The notes under the pieces are model-generated. The model was not told the DNA's origin and searched no databases. It saw nothing but the letters and a program-made list of their open reading frames with translations. A DNA stretch of 64,000 bases from Desulfuromonadaceae bacterium (GTDB taxonomy: Bacteria; Desulfobacterota; Desulfuromonadia; Geobacterales; Pseudopelobacteraceae). The translations under genes were made by a program, and so were the position numbers. Below are positions 1-8,214 of the stretch, one piece after another. Each line of letters opens with the position of its first letter. Position 1 is the stretch's first letter. The stretch spans positions 1 through 64,000 of the forward strand of contig JAQTZV010000022.1 of assembly GCA_028687585.1 (NCBI GenBank), given 5' to 3'.

Positions 1-1
1 G

Positions 2-295
2 ATAGTCTGGCTGACCAGTCGGGTGAATTATCCGCCATCTACTGACCTCCTGAGTGAATTGTCAACTACAGGGGCAGCATAGCGGGAAAATCAGTGGGGA
101 GATAGATGGTGCTCGGTTGACGGTTACATTGTAAAAGTAGCCAGCAATGAGAACATAGACCTCCTGGTTATGCCTGCCCATGAGGAAGGCCGTATCGAGC
201 ATGCATTATTTGGAGGGGAAAACGATGCTATAATTCGCATGATGCCCTGTTCGATTCTGCTGGTGAAAACGGAGTCGGAACCGGTGGCTTGGTAG
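2..295 (+). pseudogene. Universal stress protein (UspA family) C-terminal part with in-frame amber stop
   Basis: One reading frame from the window edge to the TAG at 293-295 gives a typical UspA C-terminus: a buried strand IDLLVMPAHEEG, then FGG and a final MPCSILLVKTE strand, matching the end of the Usp alpha/beta fold. The same frame is interrupted by a TAG at 80-82, with Usp-like helix sequence on both sides (LLSELSTTGAA before, RENQWGDRW after), so the stop lies inside one ancestral gene. The 5' end is outside the window. I read it as a decayed gene; a sequencing error or amber suppression is the alternative. Usp proteins are cytoplasmic stress proteins, in line with the stress genes downstream. 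Confidence 0.6.
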
Positions 296-398
296 AATTA
301 ATTAGAGACAACATTTCCACAGTGACAAAGCTTCGATTAGATTTTCGCGGTGACGTTTGTGTTCGTAATTAACCAGATGCATAAAAAAGGAGAATACC

Positions 399-905
399 AT
401 GAAAAGAGTTATACTTTCACTGTTGCTGTCGATTGTATTGGCAACGCCTGCTTTTTCACAGATGAAGGACATGTCAATGATGAATCATTCTGAAGAGCAT
501 GGCCCTATGATGGGAATGGGACCTATGGACAAGATGGGCGACATGACGGGTATGTGTATTGAGCATCAGGATAAAATGGGGCTTTCCGATGCTCAGGTTA
601 TAAAAATGAAACCGGTACGTAATGACATGAAAAAGAAACAGGTTAGATTCAAAGCGGACCGTAAAATTGCCGAGATTGAACTTACTGAAATTATGGATGT
701 AAAGGATTTCGATATCGAGAAGGCTCGTTCCGCAGTTAAAAAAATTGCCGATATAACAACAGCCCATCACTTGGAAATGTTAACTTCCATGCAGGAAATG
801 CGGGCAATCTTGACCGATGATCAATTTAAAAAAATGAATAAGATGTCATCAATGAACATGCACGACAAAAAACCGGCGAAGCATATGAATAAAATGAAGA
901 AATAA
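399..905 (+). CDS. Met-rich periplasmic Spy/CpxP/ZraP-like protein
   Basis: A 168-residue protein with a clear signal peptide (residues 1-20, cleavage after AFS). The mature N-terminus is rich in Met and His (MKDMSMMNHSEEHGPMMGMG), followed by a helical region and an LTDDQFKKM stretch (about 138-146), which matches the LTxxQ motif of the Spy/CpxP/ZraP family. The C-terminus is again Met/Lys/His-rich. Family members are periplasmic chaperones or metal-responsive sensors; the Met/His clusters suggest binding of copper, silver or another soft metal, which is inference. The start is set by AAGGAG 7 bp upstream. A conserved inverted repeat lies just after the stop. Confidence 0.75.
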   Translation: MKRVILSLLLSIVLATPAFSQMKDMSMMNHSEEHGPMMGMGPMDKMGDMTGMCIEHQDKMGLSDAQVIKMKPVRNDMKKKQVRFKADRKIAEIELTEIMDVKDFDIEKARSAVKKIADITTAHHLEMLTSMQEMRAILTDDQFKKMNKMSSMNMHDKKPAKHMNKMKK

Positions 906-918
906 TATGATTCCTTCT

Positions 919-963
919 GTTCTTCCGTTCATGGTTCGACAAACTCACCACGAACGGAAGAAC
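919..963. repeat. Inverted repeat downstream of the Spy-like gene
   Basis: Arms GTTCTTCCGTTC and GAACGGAAGAAC flank a core that reads ATGGTTCGACAAACTCACCAC. The core resembles the dispersed CGTTC-ATGGTTCGAC-type palindromes common in proteobacterial genomes. It could act as a transcription terminator hairpin, although no T-run follows on the + strand. Confidence 0.55.
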
Positions 964-1077
964 AAATGAACTGTGAAGCTGACATTTGATCCACGCGGCG
1001 CTTATTCCTTAATAGTACCATTTTCAATTTCCAAGACTTTTTATGCACTGGTTTAGCGACCATAAAGGAGAAATTTT

Positions 1078-1227
1078 ATGCTTTGGACAATCTTTGTCGT
1101 GCTGATAATCCTGTGGCTTTTAGGAATGGTCACTGCGTATACCATGGGAGGACTGATCCACATCCTGCTGGTAATTGCAATTATCACGCTTCTGGTAAAC
1201 ATAATTCAAGGACGGAGATCCGTGTAG
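1078..1227 (+). CDS. Small membrane protein, lmo0937 family (copy 1)
   Basis: 49 residues, starting MLWTIFVVLIILWLLG, with two hydrophobic segments (about 2-18 and 26-42) split by a short TMGG turn and a basic end (GRRSV). This is the pattern of the lmo0937/DUF5670 family of tiny membrane proteins, whose function is unknown. The start has a good ribosome site (AAAGGAG, 8 bp upstream). A second copy of the same length and about 75 percent identity lies at 19515-19664 next to a CsbD gene, where it belongs to a sigma54-regulated operon; this copy has no such promoter that I can see. Confidence 0.8.
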   Translation: MLWTIFVVLIILWLLGMVTAYTMGGLIHILLVIAIITLLVNIIQGRRSV

Positions 1228-1317
1228 GATTTGCATACAGTTTTAACGGTCAATCTACCTGAAATAGCAGTTAATCAATCTGTGGAGAACCTCTTGAAAC
1301 CAACATATATTTCCTCC

Positions 1318-1416
1318 ATGTTTACAAAGTTTGCCAAAGCAACGTCACGTGCGACAGGACGACCCTTAGCGTTTACGCTTGCGGGTACGGGCCTGTCAAC
1401 CAGATTGTGTAAATAG
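1318..1416 (+). pseudogene. Remnant of low-affinity iron permease family gene
   Basis: The 32-residue reading frame starts with FTKFAKATSRATGRPLAFTLA, which is the N-terminus of the low-affinity iron permease family (short amphipathic start leading into the first membrane helix). After that the sequence changes abruptly and stops, so about 80 percent of the gene is missing. No ribosome site precedes it. Recognition rests on the N-terminal motif from memory. Confidence 0.5.
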
Positions 1417-1480
1417 AAATTCGGATTTTATATAAGAGTGCGTTATTCTGAAATTTTAGAATTTCCCCTCGGGCACAAAT

Positions 1481-4400
1481 TTACTTCGCTCCCTCCACAA
1501 CACCCCTAAGAACTTCCCGCAACTGATCAAAGTTATATGGTTTGTTGATCATACCGGCTATCGCATCTCGGGGAATCTTAGAGCCAATATCGCCTTCACC
1601 AAAACCGCTGGAGATAATGATCGGCAGCTTCGGGTCGAGTTGTTTCAGTTTATAGAACAGTTCATAGCCATTCATAACCGGCATACCCATGTCGGTCACT
1701 ATCAGAGTAATGTCAGCGGCGTTCTGTTGATACAATTCCAACGCCTCTTTGCCGTTTGCGGCATCAAGGACGCTGAAACCCAGTTTCTGTAACAGGGCAA
1801 TTGCAATGGCTTTGACCTGCACTTCATCTTCTACCAGGAGGATTGTACCGCTCCCCTGCCACGCTGCTGAAACTGCTTTCTGGTGTACTTCCTCTGTTTC
1901 AGATTTGCTGATCAGAACTGGCAGATAGACCTTGAAGGTTGTGCCATGCCCAGGTCGGCTTTCAAGTTGTAATGCCCCGTTATGTGCCTTGACAATGCCA
2001 AGTACCGCTGACATCCCCAGACCACGACCGGTGAATTTGGTGGTGTAGAACGGCTCGAAAATTTTGCGTCTGGTTTCTTCATCCATGCCGCTACCGTTAT
2101 CGGTGACTTCAATGCAGATATAACGTCCCGCCGGTATGATCATGCCGAGATGATCCTTCTCCGGTCGCTCTGACTTGATCTCTGCCTTTGCCAGTATGAC
2201 GCCTATCTCACCCTCTGCATCGCCTATAGCTTCGGAAGCATTGATAATCAGGTTCATAACTACTTGCCTGAGCTGGCTAGCATCACCTGTTATGAGTGGA
2301 ATATCAGTACCAAGTTCGGGTTTTAACACTACGTTTTTTGGGATGGTTGTTTTCAGCATGGTGACCATCTCATCGACTAGCGTCCAGGTATTGACCTGAC
2401 TCTGGGTGAGTGAGGCTTTACCGGCGTAGGCCAGCATCTGGCGGCATAAAGCAGCGGCACGTTCGGCAGCTTTTTCTATCTCTGGGATATGCTTCTCAGC
2501 ATCTTCATAGTCCATCTTTGTCAGTGAGCAATACCCCATGATGATAGCCAGTATGTTGTTGAAGTCGTGAGCGATGCCGCCAGCCAGCACACCGAGGCTT
2601 TCGAGCTTTTGGGTCTGCTGGAATTGCTGCTCGATCAGCGATTGATGTTCCTCGGCTTTCCTGCGTTCTAACTCGCTCGCCGCCCGCATAGATACCAGTT
2701 TTAATACAGTCTCTGCAAAATGAGAGCTGTTCAACTCTTTTCGACCGATAACGGCAATCAGACCGATCGGTTTCATATCGTAACCCCAGAGCGTGGTCCC
2801 GACATAACTCTCGGCCTGTAAATCCTGTAGAGCTGCATCCTGCGGGAACAGTTTGCGTACTTCTCTGGGGAAGACACAAACCTCTTTACCCACCACATCA
2901 CCACAGGGAGTATCCTTCAGGGCATACTCGACGTTATCCTCGAATTTGCCATCATTGTAAATTGCGAGCGTGCGGGCTGTAAGACTGTCTCCATGAAGGG
3001 TATCAATACAGACGTAGTCCATACCAAGGATATTGGCAAGATAGCGGGCCAGTAATTCAAAAAAATCCTCGCTTGTTTTGAGAGAACTGATATGAAGAAG
3101 ATATGACTGAACTTCTTCGACCTGTTTGCGTTCAGTGATGTCCTGTGCCATTCCCCGGAGGCCCACAGTAATACCGCTGGCATCAAGTACCGTCACGCCA
3201 TAAACCCACATCCATCCAGGACTTCCATCAACCCGTAGCGTTTCCAACTCAAGGTCATAAGGGTTTCCTGTGTTTTGGGTGTTTTGCAAAGCTTCGGACA
3301 ACTTTTTCCAACTCTCTGGAGTAAAGAGTTTCTGGTGTTCGGTATAAGGAGGAGGAGGAAGTTTTGGGTCAAATCCATACATCTTGTAAAGTTCTTCGGA
3401 CCAGATGACCGTATTGCTCGCTAGATCCAGTCGCCAACTACCTACATGAGCAATTCGCTGCGCTTCCTTCAGGTCTTCTGTATTTGCTATGAGTTCCGTT
3501 TCTGCTCGCCTGCGCTCCTCAATTTCTTCTTCAAGTATAACGGTCTGTTCCTGCAGGGCTTCTTGAGCAGCCTGTCGTTCTGCAACTTCATTTTCTAGCT
3601 GCAGGTTCGCCAACTGGAGCTCATCGGTATATTTCATGATCTCTGCCGTTTTACGTCGCACCTGAATACGGAGCAGGATCACAAAACCAACTGCGACGCA
3701 CAGCAGAATTCCAGAGATGACTGCGGCTTTTTTCATCCAGGGGTGTACGACCCGGATGGTTGAGGCTGATTTGTGCGACCATCTTTTGCGAGCCTGATGA
3801 TAGGGCGAACTTTCGTTTTTTCGCCATTCCTCAAGGTAGCGGTCAAGTGTTGCCAGGATGGCGCTGTTTTTGCCTTTTGCCACGGTAAAGAAGATGCCAA
3901 ACGGGTTGAAAACGACACCGGTTGATTTGAGTTTGTATTCGGTTTGTTTTGCGGCGCCGAAGGTGTTGTTAACGACACCGGCATCCACCTGACGGGCTGA
4001 AATTGCCTTGAAAACCTCTTCAAAATTCCCGTATTCTACAAAGGTGCATGGTATACCGAATTTTTCCACCAGGTTTTTGAAGTTAGCAGCGTTGAAATCG
4101 CCTTTCATAAGAGCAATCTTCTTGTTCTTTACATTCATGATATTGTCAATGGGAGAGCCATTAGGAGCGTAAAGTTCGGCCCATACCGTAAGCAGCGGAA
4201 CTTTGCCATAGTCCATGAACTTAGTGCGCTCGTCGGTTAAGGCGACATTAGTGAGGACATCAACTTCACCGGACTTTATCCTCGAGAGACCGTCTGCCCA
4301 GTTGCCATACACGTATTCGATGGCCCAGCCTTCACGTTTGGCGATCTCGTTGAGGAAGTCGACATAAAAGCCCTGGACTGAGCCATCCTTGGCCTGAAAG

Positions 4401-4522
4401 AGGGTGGGATAGAAGTTGAATGCTGCAATACGGATTTTTTTGGGAGTTGGAGTATCAGCGGAGACAAGCGATGCTGTTGCCAGCATGATGGTAATTACTA
4501 ATAACAGCAGAATCCGCTTCAT
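1481..4522 (-). CDS. Membrane hybrid histidine kinase with periplasmic SBP_bac_3 sensor, PAS, GAF and receiver
   Basis: 1013 residues. Signal peptide 1-22; periplasmic solute-binding domain of the SBP_bac_3 type, about 28-245 (FYVDFLNEIAKREGW, VLTNVALTDERTKFM); membrane helix about 265-287; coiled coil 295-350; PAS about 352-462; GAF about 470-620; histidine phosphotransfer and ATPase core 630-872 with H652 in AHDFNN, N-box Asn761 and G1 box DNGSGMD from 808; receiver 890-1010 with Asp944 and Lys994. The start has GGAGATTCT before ATG. It should sense an extracellular amino-acid-like solute and pass phosphate to its own receiver. Residues from about 630 on are nearly identical to the kinase at 5208-7712, indicating recent duplication or gene conversion. 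The ligand is unknown. Confidence 0.9.
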   Translation of the reverse strand: MKRILLLLVITIMLATASLVSADTPTPKKIRIAAFNFYPTLFQAKDGSVQGFYVDFLNEIAKREGWAIEYVYGNWADGLSRIKSGEVDVLTNVALTDERTKFMDYGKVPLLTVWAELYAPNGSPIDNIMNVKNKKIALMKGDFNAANFKNLVEKFGIPCTFVEYGNFEEVFKAISARQVDAGVVNNTFGAAKQTEYKLKSTGVVFNPFGIFFTVAKGKNSAILATLDRYLEEWRKNESSPYHQARKRWSHKSASTIRVVHPWMKKAAVISGILLCVAVGFVILLRIQVRRKTAEIMKYTDELQLANLQLENEVAERQAAQEALQEQTVILEEEIEERRRAETELIANTEDLKEAQRIAHVGSWRLDLASNTVIWSEELYKMYGFDPKLPPPPYTEHQKLFTPESWKKLSEALQNTQNTGNPYDLELETLRVDGSPGWMWVYGVTVLDASGITVGLRGMAQDITERKQVEEVQSYLLHISSLKTSEDFFELLARYLANILGMDYVCIDTLHGDSLTARTLAIYNDGKFEDNVEYALKDTPCGDVVGKEVCVFPREVRKLFPQDAALQDLQAESYVGTTLWGYDMKPIGLIAVIGRKELNSSHFAETVLKLVSMRAASELERRKAEEHQSLIEQQFQQTQKLESLGVLAGGIAHDFNNILAIIMGYCSLTKMDYEDAEKHIPEIEKAAERAAALCRQMLAYAGKASLTQSQVNTWTLVDEMVTMLKTTIPKNVVLKPELGTDIPLITGDASQLRQVVMNLIINASEAIGDAEGEIGVILAKAEIKSERPEKDHLGMIIPAGRYICIEVTDNGSGMDEETRRKIFEPFYTTKFTGRGLGMSAVLGIVKAHNGALQLESRPGHGTTFKVYLPVLISKSETEEVHQKAVSAAWQGSGTILLVEDEVQVKAIAIALLQKLGFSVLDAANGKEALELYQQNAADITLIVTDMGMPVMNGYELFYKLKQLDPKLPIIISSGFGEGDIGSKIPRDAIAGMINKPYNFDQLREVLRGVVEGAK

Positions 4523-4597
4523 AGAATCTCCAACAGGGCAGTTGAACTGATTAAAAATAGGTTCGGTTCAGAAATCCGTGTTTATATGAGATGTCCT

Positions 4598-4935
4598 CTA
4601 ATTTGCTTTTAAGCTTATATCACAGCTATTTTGGTAGCAAAACATTTTGTTCCGCATCCTGCCTTCAAACAGGATGCTGAATTGATTCAATGCTGACTTC
4701 CAGTCTCTGATAGGCATTGTCCATTTTTTAGCAATGTTCCTCAGAGCCAGGTACAACAGCTTGAACATGGCTTCGTCACTGGGAAAATGACCTCGATTCT
4801 TGGTAACTTTACGGAGTGACATGTTCAGTGATTCGATGGCATTGGTCGTGTAGATTGCCTTGCGAATATCCTTCGGACAGGAGAATATCGGAATGATCGG
4901 TTCCCAGTTATTCCGCCATGATTTAACGACGTCGG
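4598..4935 (-). pseudogene. IS256-family transposase, C-terminal fragment
   Basis: The frame ending at 4598 encodes about 112 residues with the hallmarks of the IS256 (transposase_mut) C-terminus: [32 protein letters not shown] and [17 protein letters not shown]. The catalytic DDE domain's first acidic residues are missing, since an intact protein is about 400 residues. Upstream the frame runs into unrelated intron-like sequence, so the apparent 158-residue protein is a chimera and not a functional enzyme. A possible IS terminal sequence, TACACAAACGATTTTACACC, lies at about 5105-5124. Confidence 0.8.
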
Positions 4936-5104
4936 CACCCTGATAGCTAATTTCGCGGCTCAATGGCTGGCCTACACGCACCCATGTCAACGCTTGAAGG
5001 TACACCTCGCGATATACCAGCCATGACTCGGGGACAGTATGGTTTGCTAAACCTTTACTGGCGGAGACTTTCACTCCTTACTCCTTGCCGATCTCCCGGC
5101 GCAC
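4936..5104 (-). mobile_element. 5' fragment of a bacterial group II intron
   Basis: Read on the - strand from 5104, the sequence begins GTGCGCCGGGAGATCGGCAA, which fits the conserved GUGYG 5' end of bacterial group II introns, and continues through domain-I-like sequence (GGAGTGAAAGTCTCC, GGCCAGCCATTGAGCCGCG) that I recognise from maturase-encoding introns. It breaks off near 4936, where the IS256 transposase frame starts. No maturase, domain V or 3' end is present. Identification is from recalled sequence similarity; a covariance search would settle it. Confidence 0.55.
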
Positions 5105-5207
5105 TACACAAACGATTTTACACCCCCGTGCCTGCCAATCTAATCGTCAATCAGTTTTCGGTTTTTTATATGCGATACGTTATCCTGCAAATTGGTAGAA
5201 TTTGCCC

Positions 5208-7712
5208 TCATACATTAGCCGATTTTGTCCCCTCTACAACCACCCGCAACACCTCCCGCAAACGCTCAAAGTTATATGGTTTATTGATCATACCGGCTAT
5301 CGCATCTCGGGGAATCTTAGAGCCAATATCGCCTTCACCAAAACCGCTGGAGATAATGATCGGCAGCTTCGGGTCGAGTTGTTTCAGTTTATAGAACAGT
5401 TCATAGCCGTTCATTACCGGCATACCCATGTCCGTAACTACCATAGTAATGTCAGCGGCGTTCTGCTGGTACAGCTCCAACGCCTCCTTGCCGTTAGCGG
5501 CATGAAGGACGGTGAATCCCATCTTCTGTAACAGAGCTATTGCAATAGATTTGACCTGTTCTTCATCCTCTGCCAGCAGTATTGTGCCGCTGCCATGCCA
5601 TGCTGCTGAAACTGCTTTCTGGTGTACTTCCTCTGTTTCAGCACTGCTGATCAGAACGGGCAGATAGACTTTGAAGGTTGTACCCAGTCCCGGTTGGCTT
5701 TCCATCAGTAATGCCCCATCATGAGCCTTGATGATGCCAAGTACTGCCGACATGCCCAGGCCACGACCGGTAAATTTGGTGGTGTAGAACGGCTCGAAGA
5801 TTTTACGTCTGGTGTCGGCATCCATGCCGCAACCGTTATCGCTAACTTCAATGCAGATATAGCGACCTGCCTGGATGATTATGCCGAGATGATCCACCTC
5901 TGTTTGCTCCGCCGTAATTTCTGCCTTTGCCAGCTTGACATGTATCTCACCTTCTGCATCACCGATAGCTTCGGCTGCGTTGATGATCAGATTCATGACC
6001 ACCTGTCTGATCTGGCTGGCATCACCGGTGATCATGGGAATATCAGTACCGAGTTCGGGTTTGATCACGACATTCTGTTGGGTGGTCGTTTTCAGCATGC
6101 TTACCATCTCATCAACCAGCATCCAGGTATTTACCTGACTCTGGGTGAGTGAGGCTTTACCGGCGTATGCCAGCATCTGGCGGCAGAGTGCGGCGGCACG
6201 TTCTGCGGCTTTTTCTATTTCGGGGATATGTTTCTCCGCATCTTCATAATCCATCTTTGTCAGAGCGCAATACCCCATGATAATCGCCAGAATGTTGTTG
6301 AAGTCGTGGGCGATGCCGCCGGCCAGAACGCCGAGGCTCTCCAGTTTCTGGGTTTGCTGGATCTGCTGTTCAAATAGCAATTTATCATTTTCAGCCTTCT
6401 TGAGCTTGGTTATATCCGAAAATACGACTACGACCTGTTGTAAGAGACCTTCAGAACTTTCAACCGGGTATGCGTTACATAACACCCAGAGCGGATCTGA
6501 GAGATCGGGGCGACAGACACCTAATGTAAAGCCGGATAACGGTTTGCCTGATTTTAGCACTTGATTTACCGGATACTCTTCAACAGGCATCTGTTTACTG
6601 TTTTCCTGTACAAAGCACCAGGTAGGATCTATGGCAGCTTTCCCCAGCATCTGTTCATTACTTAGACCAAGGAGTGTTGAAGCCATTGTGTTCGTAAATA
6701 TTATTGAAGAATCCGAAGCGTGTACCACAACACCGGAAGAAAGATTATTCACCAGTATCCGGTACTTGGCTTCACTCTCCGAGAGATTAGCTGTACGTTC
6801 CCGGATTGTTGCGTCAAGACCATCAACTAAACCCTTCAGTTTGCCAGACATGCAATTGAATGAATTTGCTATTTCATCCATCTCCTTGTTATCGAACTGT
6901 GGGAGAGTCGAACCCAGATTTTCCGGATTATTTGTTATGGATTCTGTTTCGGCCTTAAATCTCTTTAACGGGGTCAATACCAGTTGATGAATAAATCTGA
7001 TTTGCAAAGAGAATGTGATAAGAAGAAGGATAATGAGCATCCCGGATAGTTTGGCAGATAAAACATTTGCCTCACGATATGGCAGTTCCAGAGGCATACG
7101 AATCGAGATCGCAGATACCGCCTCATCAATCGACCTGTTAAAGCTTCGAGTATCACCATACGTTTTAACAAGGTTTGCCGGGGCATTATCAGGGGTGCTG
7201 TGGCATCGCATACACCCTTTTTCCATACTTTCCCCACGAATAAGAGTAAAGAAGTACGGCTTGCCATCAAAATCCCGAATGCCTGATAATTTATTGACGT
7301 TCTTGTCCTTGTTCAGTTTCCGTATGAAGTTTCGCTCAAAGTCATCAGCCTCGTTTTCAGGGCTTCTGCTATTGATGGCTGCTTCCTTGTAGTAGTATCC
7401 ATCCTCGCTATTCTGGCGATACAGCTTGTCAATATTCCGTACAGCATACGTGGATGACATCCATGTGGGGTCAAAGTAATCCGGCTTTCTAGTGGTATCT
7501 GTTAATGCAAATAACGTCGGTTTCAGCTTGCTATTGATGTAGGAGTGTATGGCAAGATTGTGCTTGAGGAGGATAGTTGACTTTGCTTCGGCATTCTTAA
7601 AGGCGTTTTGTTTTTCAAAATAGTTTACAAAAAACACCATTACAATGGATGCGATAATAAAGATTGCAGTGTTAACCAGGGTCAATCGTGTTTTTAGACT
7701 GGACCATTTCAT
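5208..7712 (-). CDS. Membrane hybrid histidine kinase with haem-type DUF3365 sensor, HAMP, PAS and receiver
   Basis: 834 residues. Membrane helix about 11-30; periplasmic DUF3365/Tll0287-like domain with a CMRCH haem-attachment motif (167-171); second helix about 224-240; HAMP about 241-295; PAS about 315-440; kinase core with H469 in AHDFNN; receiver with Asp761. The CxxCH implies a c-type haem, so redox or gas sensing is plausible. ATG at 7712 is preferred over the upstream TTG at 7730 because GGAGGGG sits just 5' of it and the TTG has no ribosome site. The last 370 residues nearly duplicate those of the kinase at 1481-4522, and the nucleotide sequence is equally conserved. The two genes run in the same direction, separated by mobile-element debris. 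Confidence 0.9.
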   Translation of the reverse strand: MKWSSLKTRLTLVNTAIFIIASIVMVFFVNYFEKQNAFKNAEAKSTILLKHNLAIHSYINSKLKPTLFALTDTTRKPDYFDPTWMSSTYAVRNIDKLYRQNSEDGYYYKEAAINSRSPENEADDFERNFIRKLNKDKNVNKLSGIRDFDGKPYFFTLIRGESMEKGCMRCHSTPDNAPANLVKTYGDTRSFNRSIDEAVSAISIRMPLELPYREANVLSAKLSGMLIILLLITFSLQIRFIHQLVLTPLKRFKAETESITNNPENLGSTLPQFDNKEMDEIANSFNCMSGKLKGLVDGLDATIRERTANLSESEAKYRILVNNLSSGVVVHASDSSIIFTNTMASTLLGLSNEQMLGKAAIDPTWCFVQENSKQMPVEEYPVNQVLKSGKPLSGFTLGVCRPDLSDPLWVLCNAYPVESSEGLLQQVVVVFSDITKLKKAENDKLLFEQQIQQTQKLESLGVLAGGIAHDFNNILAIIMGYCALTKMDYEDAEKHIPEIEKAAERAAALCRQMLAYAGKASLTQSQVNTWMLVDEMVSMLKTTTQQNVVIKPELGTDIPMITGDASQIRQVVMNLIINAAEAIGDAEGEIHVKLAKAEITAEQTEVDHLGIIIQAGRYICIEVSDNGCGMDADTRRKIFEPFYTTKFTGRGLGMSAVLGIIKAHDGALLMESQPGLGTTFKVYLPVLISSAETEEVHQKAVSAAWHGSGTILLAEDEEQVKSIAIALLQKMGFTVLHAANGKEALELYQQNAADITMVVTDMGMPVMNGYELFYKLKQLDPKLPIIISSGFGEGDIGSKIPRDAIAGMINKPYNFERLREVLRVVVEGTKSANV

Positions 7713-8214
7713 TGCGCCCCTCCAGATCAATAGAACCTACTCAATCACCGACAAAAACAAGAGTCACTTATGCCGGGAAAAACTAAAAAAACCGACGCAC
7801 GAGGAATTCGCAACGCCGGTTTATATCGACATCAACCAGAATAATTGTTGCCAGTGGTATTTATCAGGAGATGTTCTCTGTCTGTCTACGCAAAAGTTTT
7901 TCCACGTGAGAGACCTCTCCGGATTTATTTTATTGATCAAACTATACCGCTATTGCAACGAAATACAATCATAACCGCGAATATATATTGACCGTAAATC
8001 AGCGGCAAATATACAGGTCCTGCATTTTTGATTGTAACTTTTATAATAGTACTATATTTAAAACCGTGTTTATGGAACCTGACGAAACAGCCGGGTTAAT
8101 CAGTCAATCCTGCTCTCCCGAGACATTGCGGAATATGTTGAAGAGTATTCAATTCAATTAACCTAAAATCCATTTACACATCTTGGTTGACAGGCAGATT
8201 TTCCAGGAGGCTTA
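7713..8214. other. 502-bp divergent intergenic region with no supported gene
   Basis: This AT-rich gap lies between two divergently transcribed sensor kinases and presumably holds both promoters. I find no sigma54 -24/-12 motif or 36-bp dyad like those elsewhere. A 29-codon frame from about 8072 (MEPDETAGLISQSC) is protein-like but has no ribosome site. Confidence 0.4.

Noticed and set aside
80..82. Pyrrolysine (UAG) readthrough in the Usp gene
   Set aside because: No reason to expect a pyrrolysine system in this kind of organism and the position is not a known Pyl site.
4963..5394. 143-codon + strand frame
   Set aside because: It spans the group II intron remnant and the end of the kinase gene on the opposite strand; no ribosome site or domain.
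8072..8161. 29-codon frame before the kinase at 8215
   Set aside because: No ribosome site, no recognisable family; too short to support.
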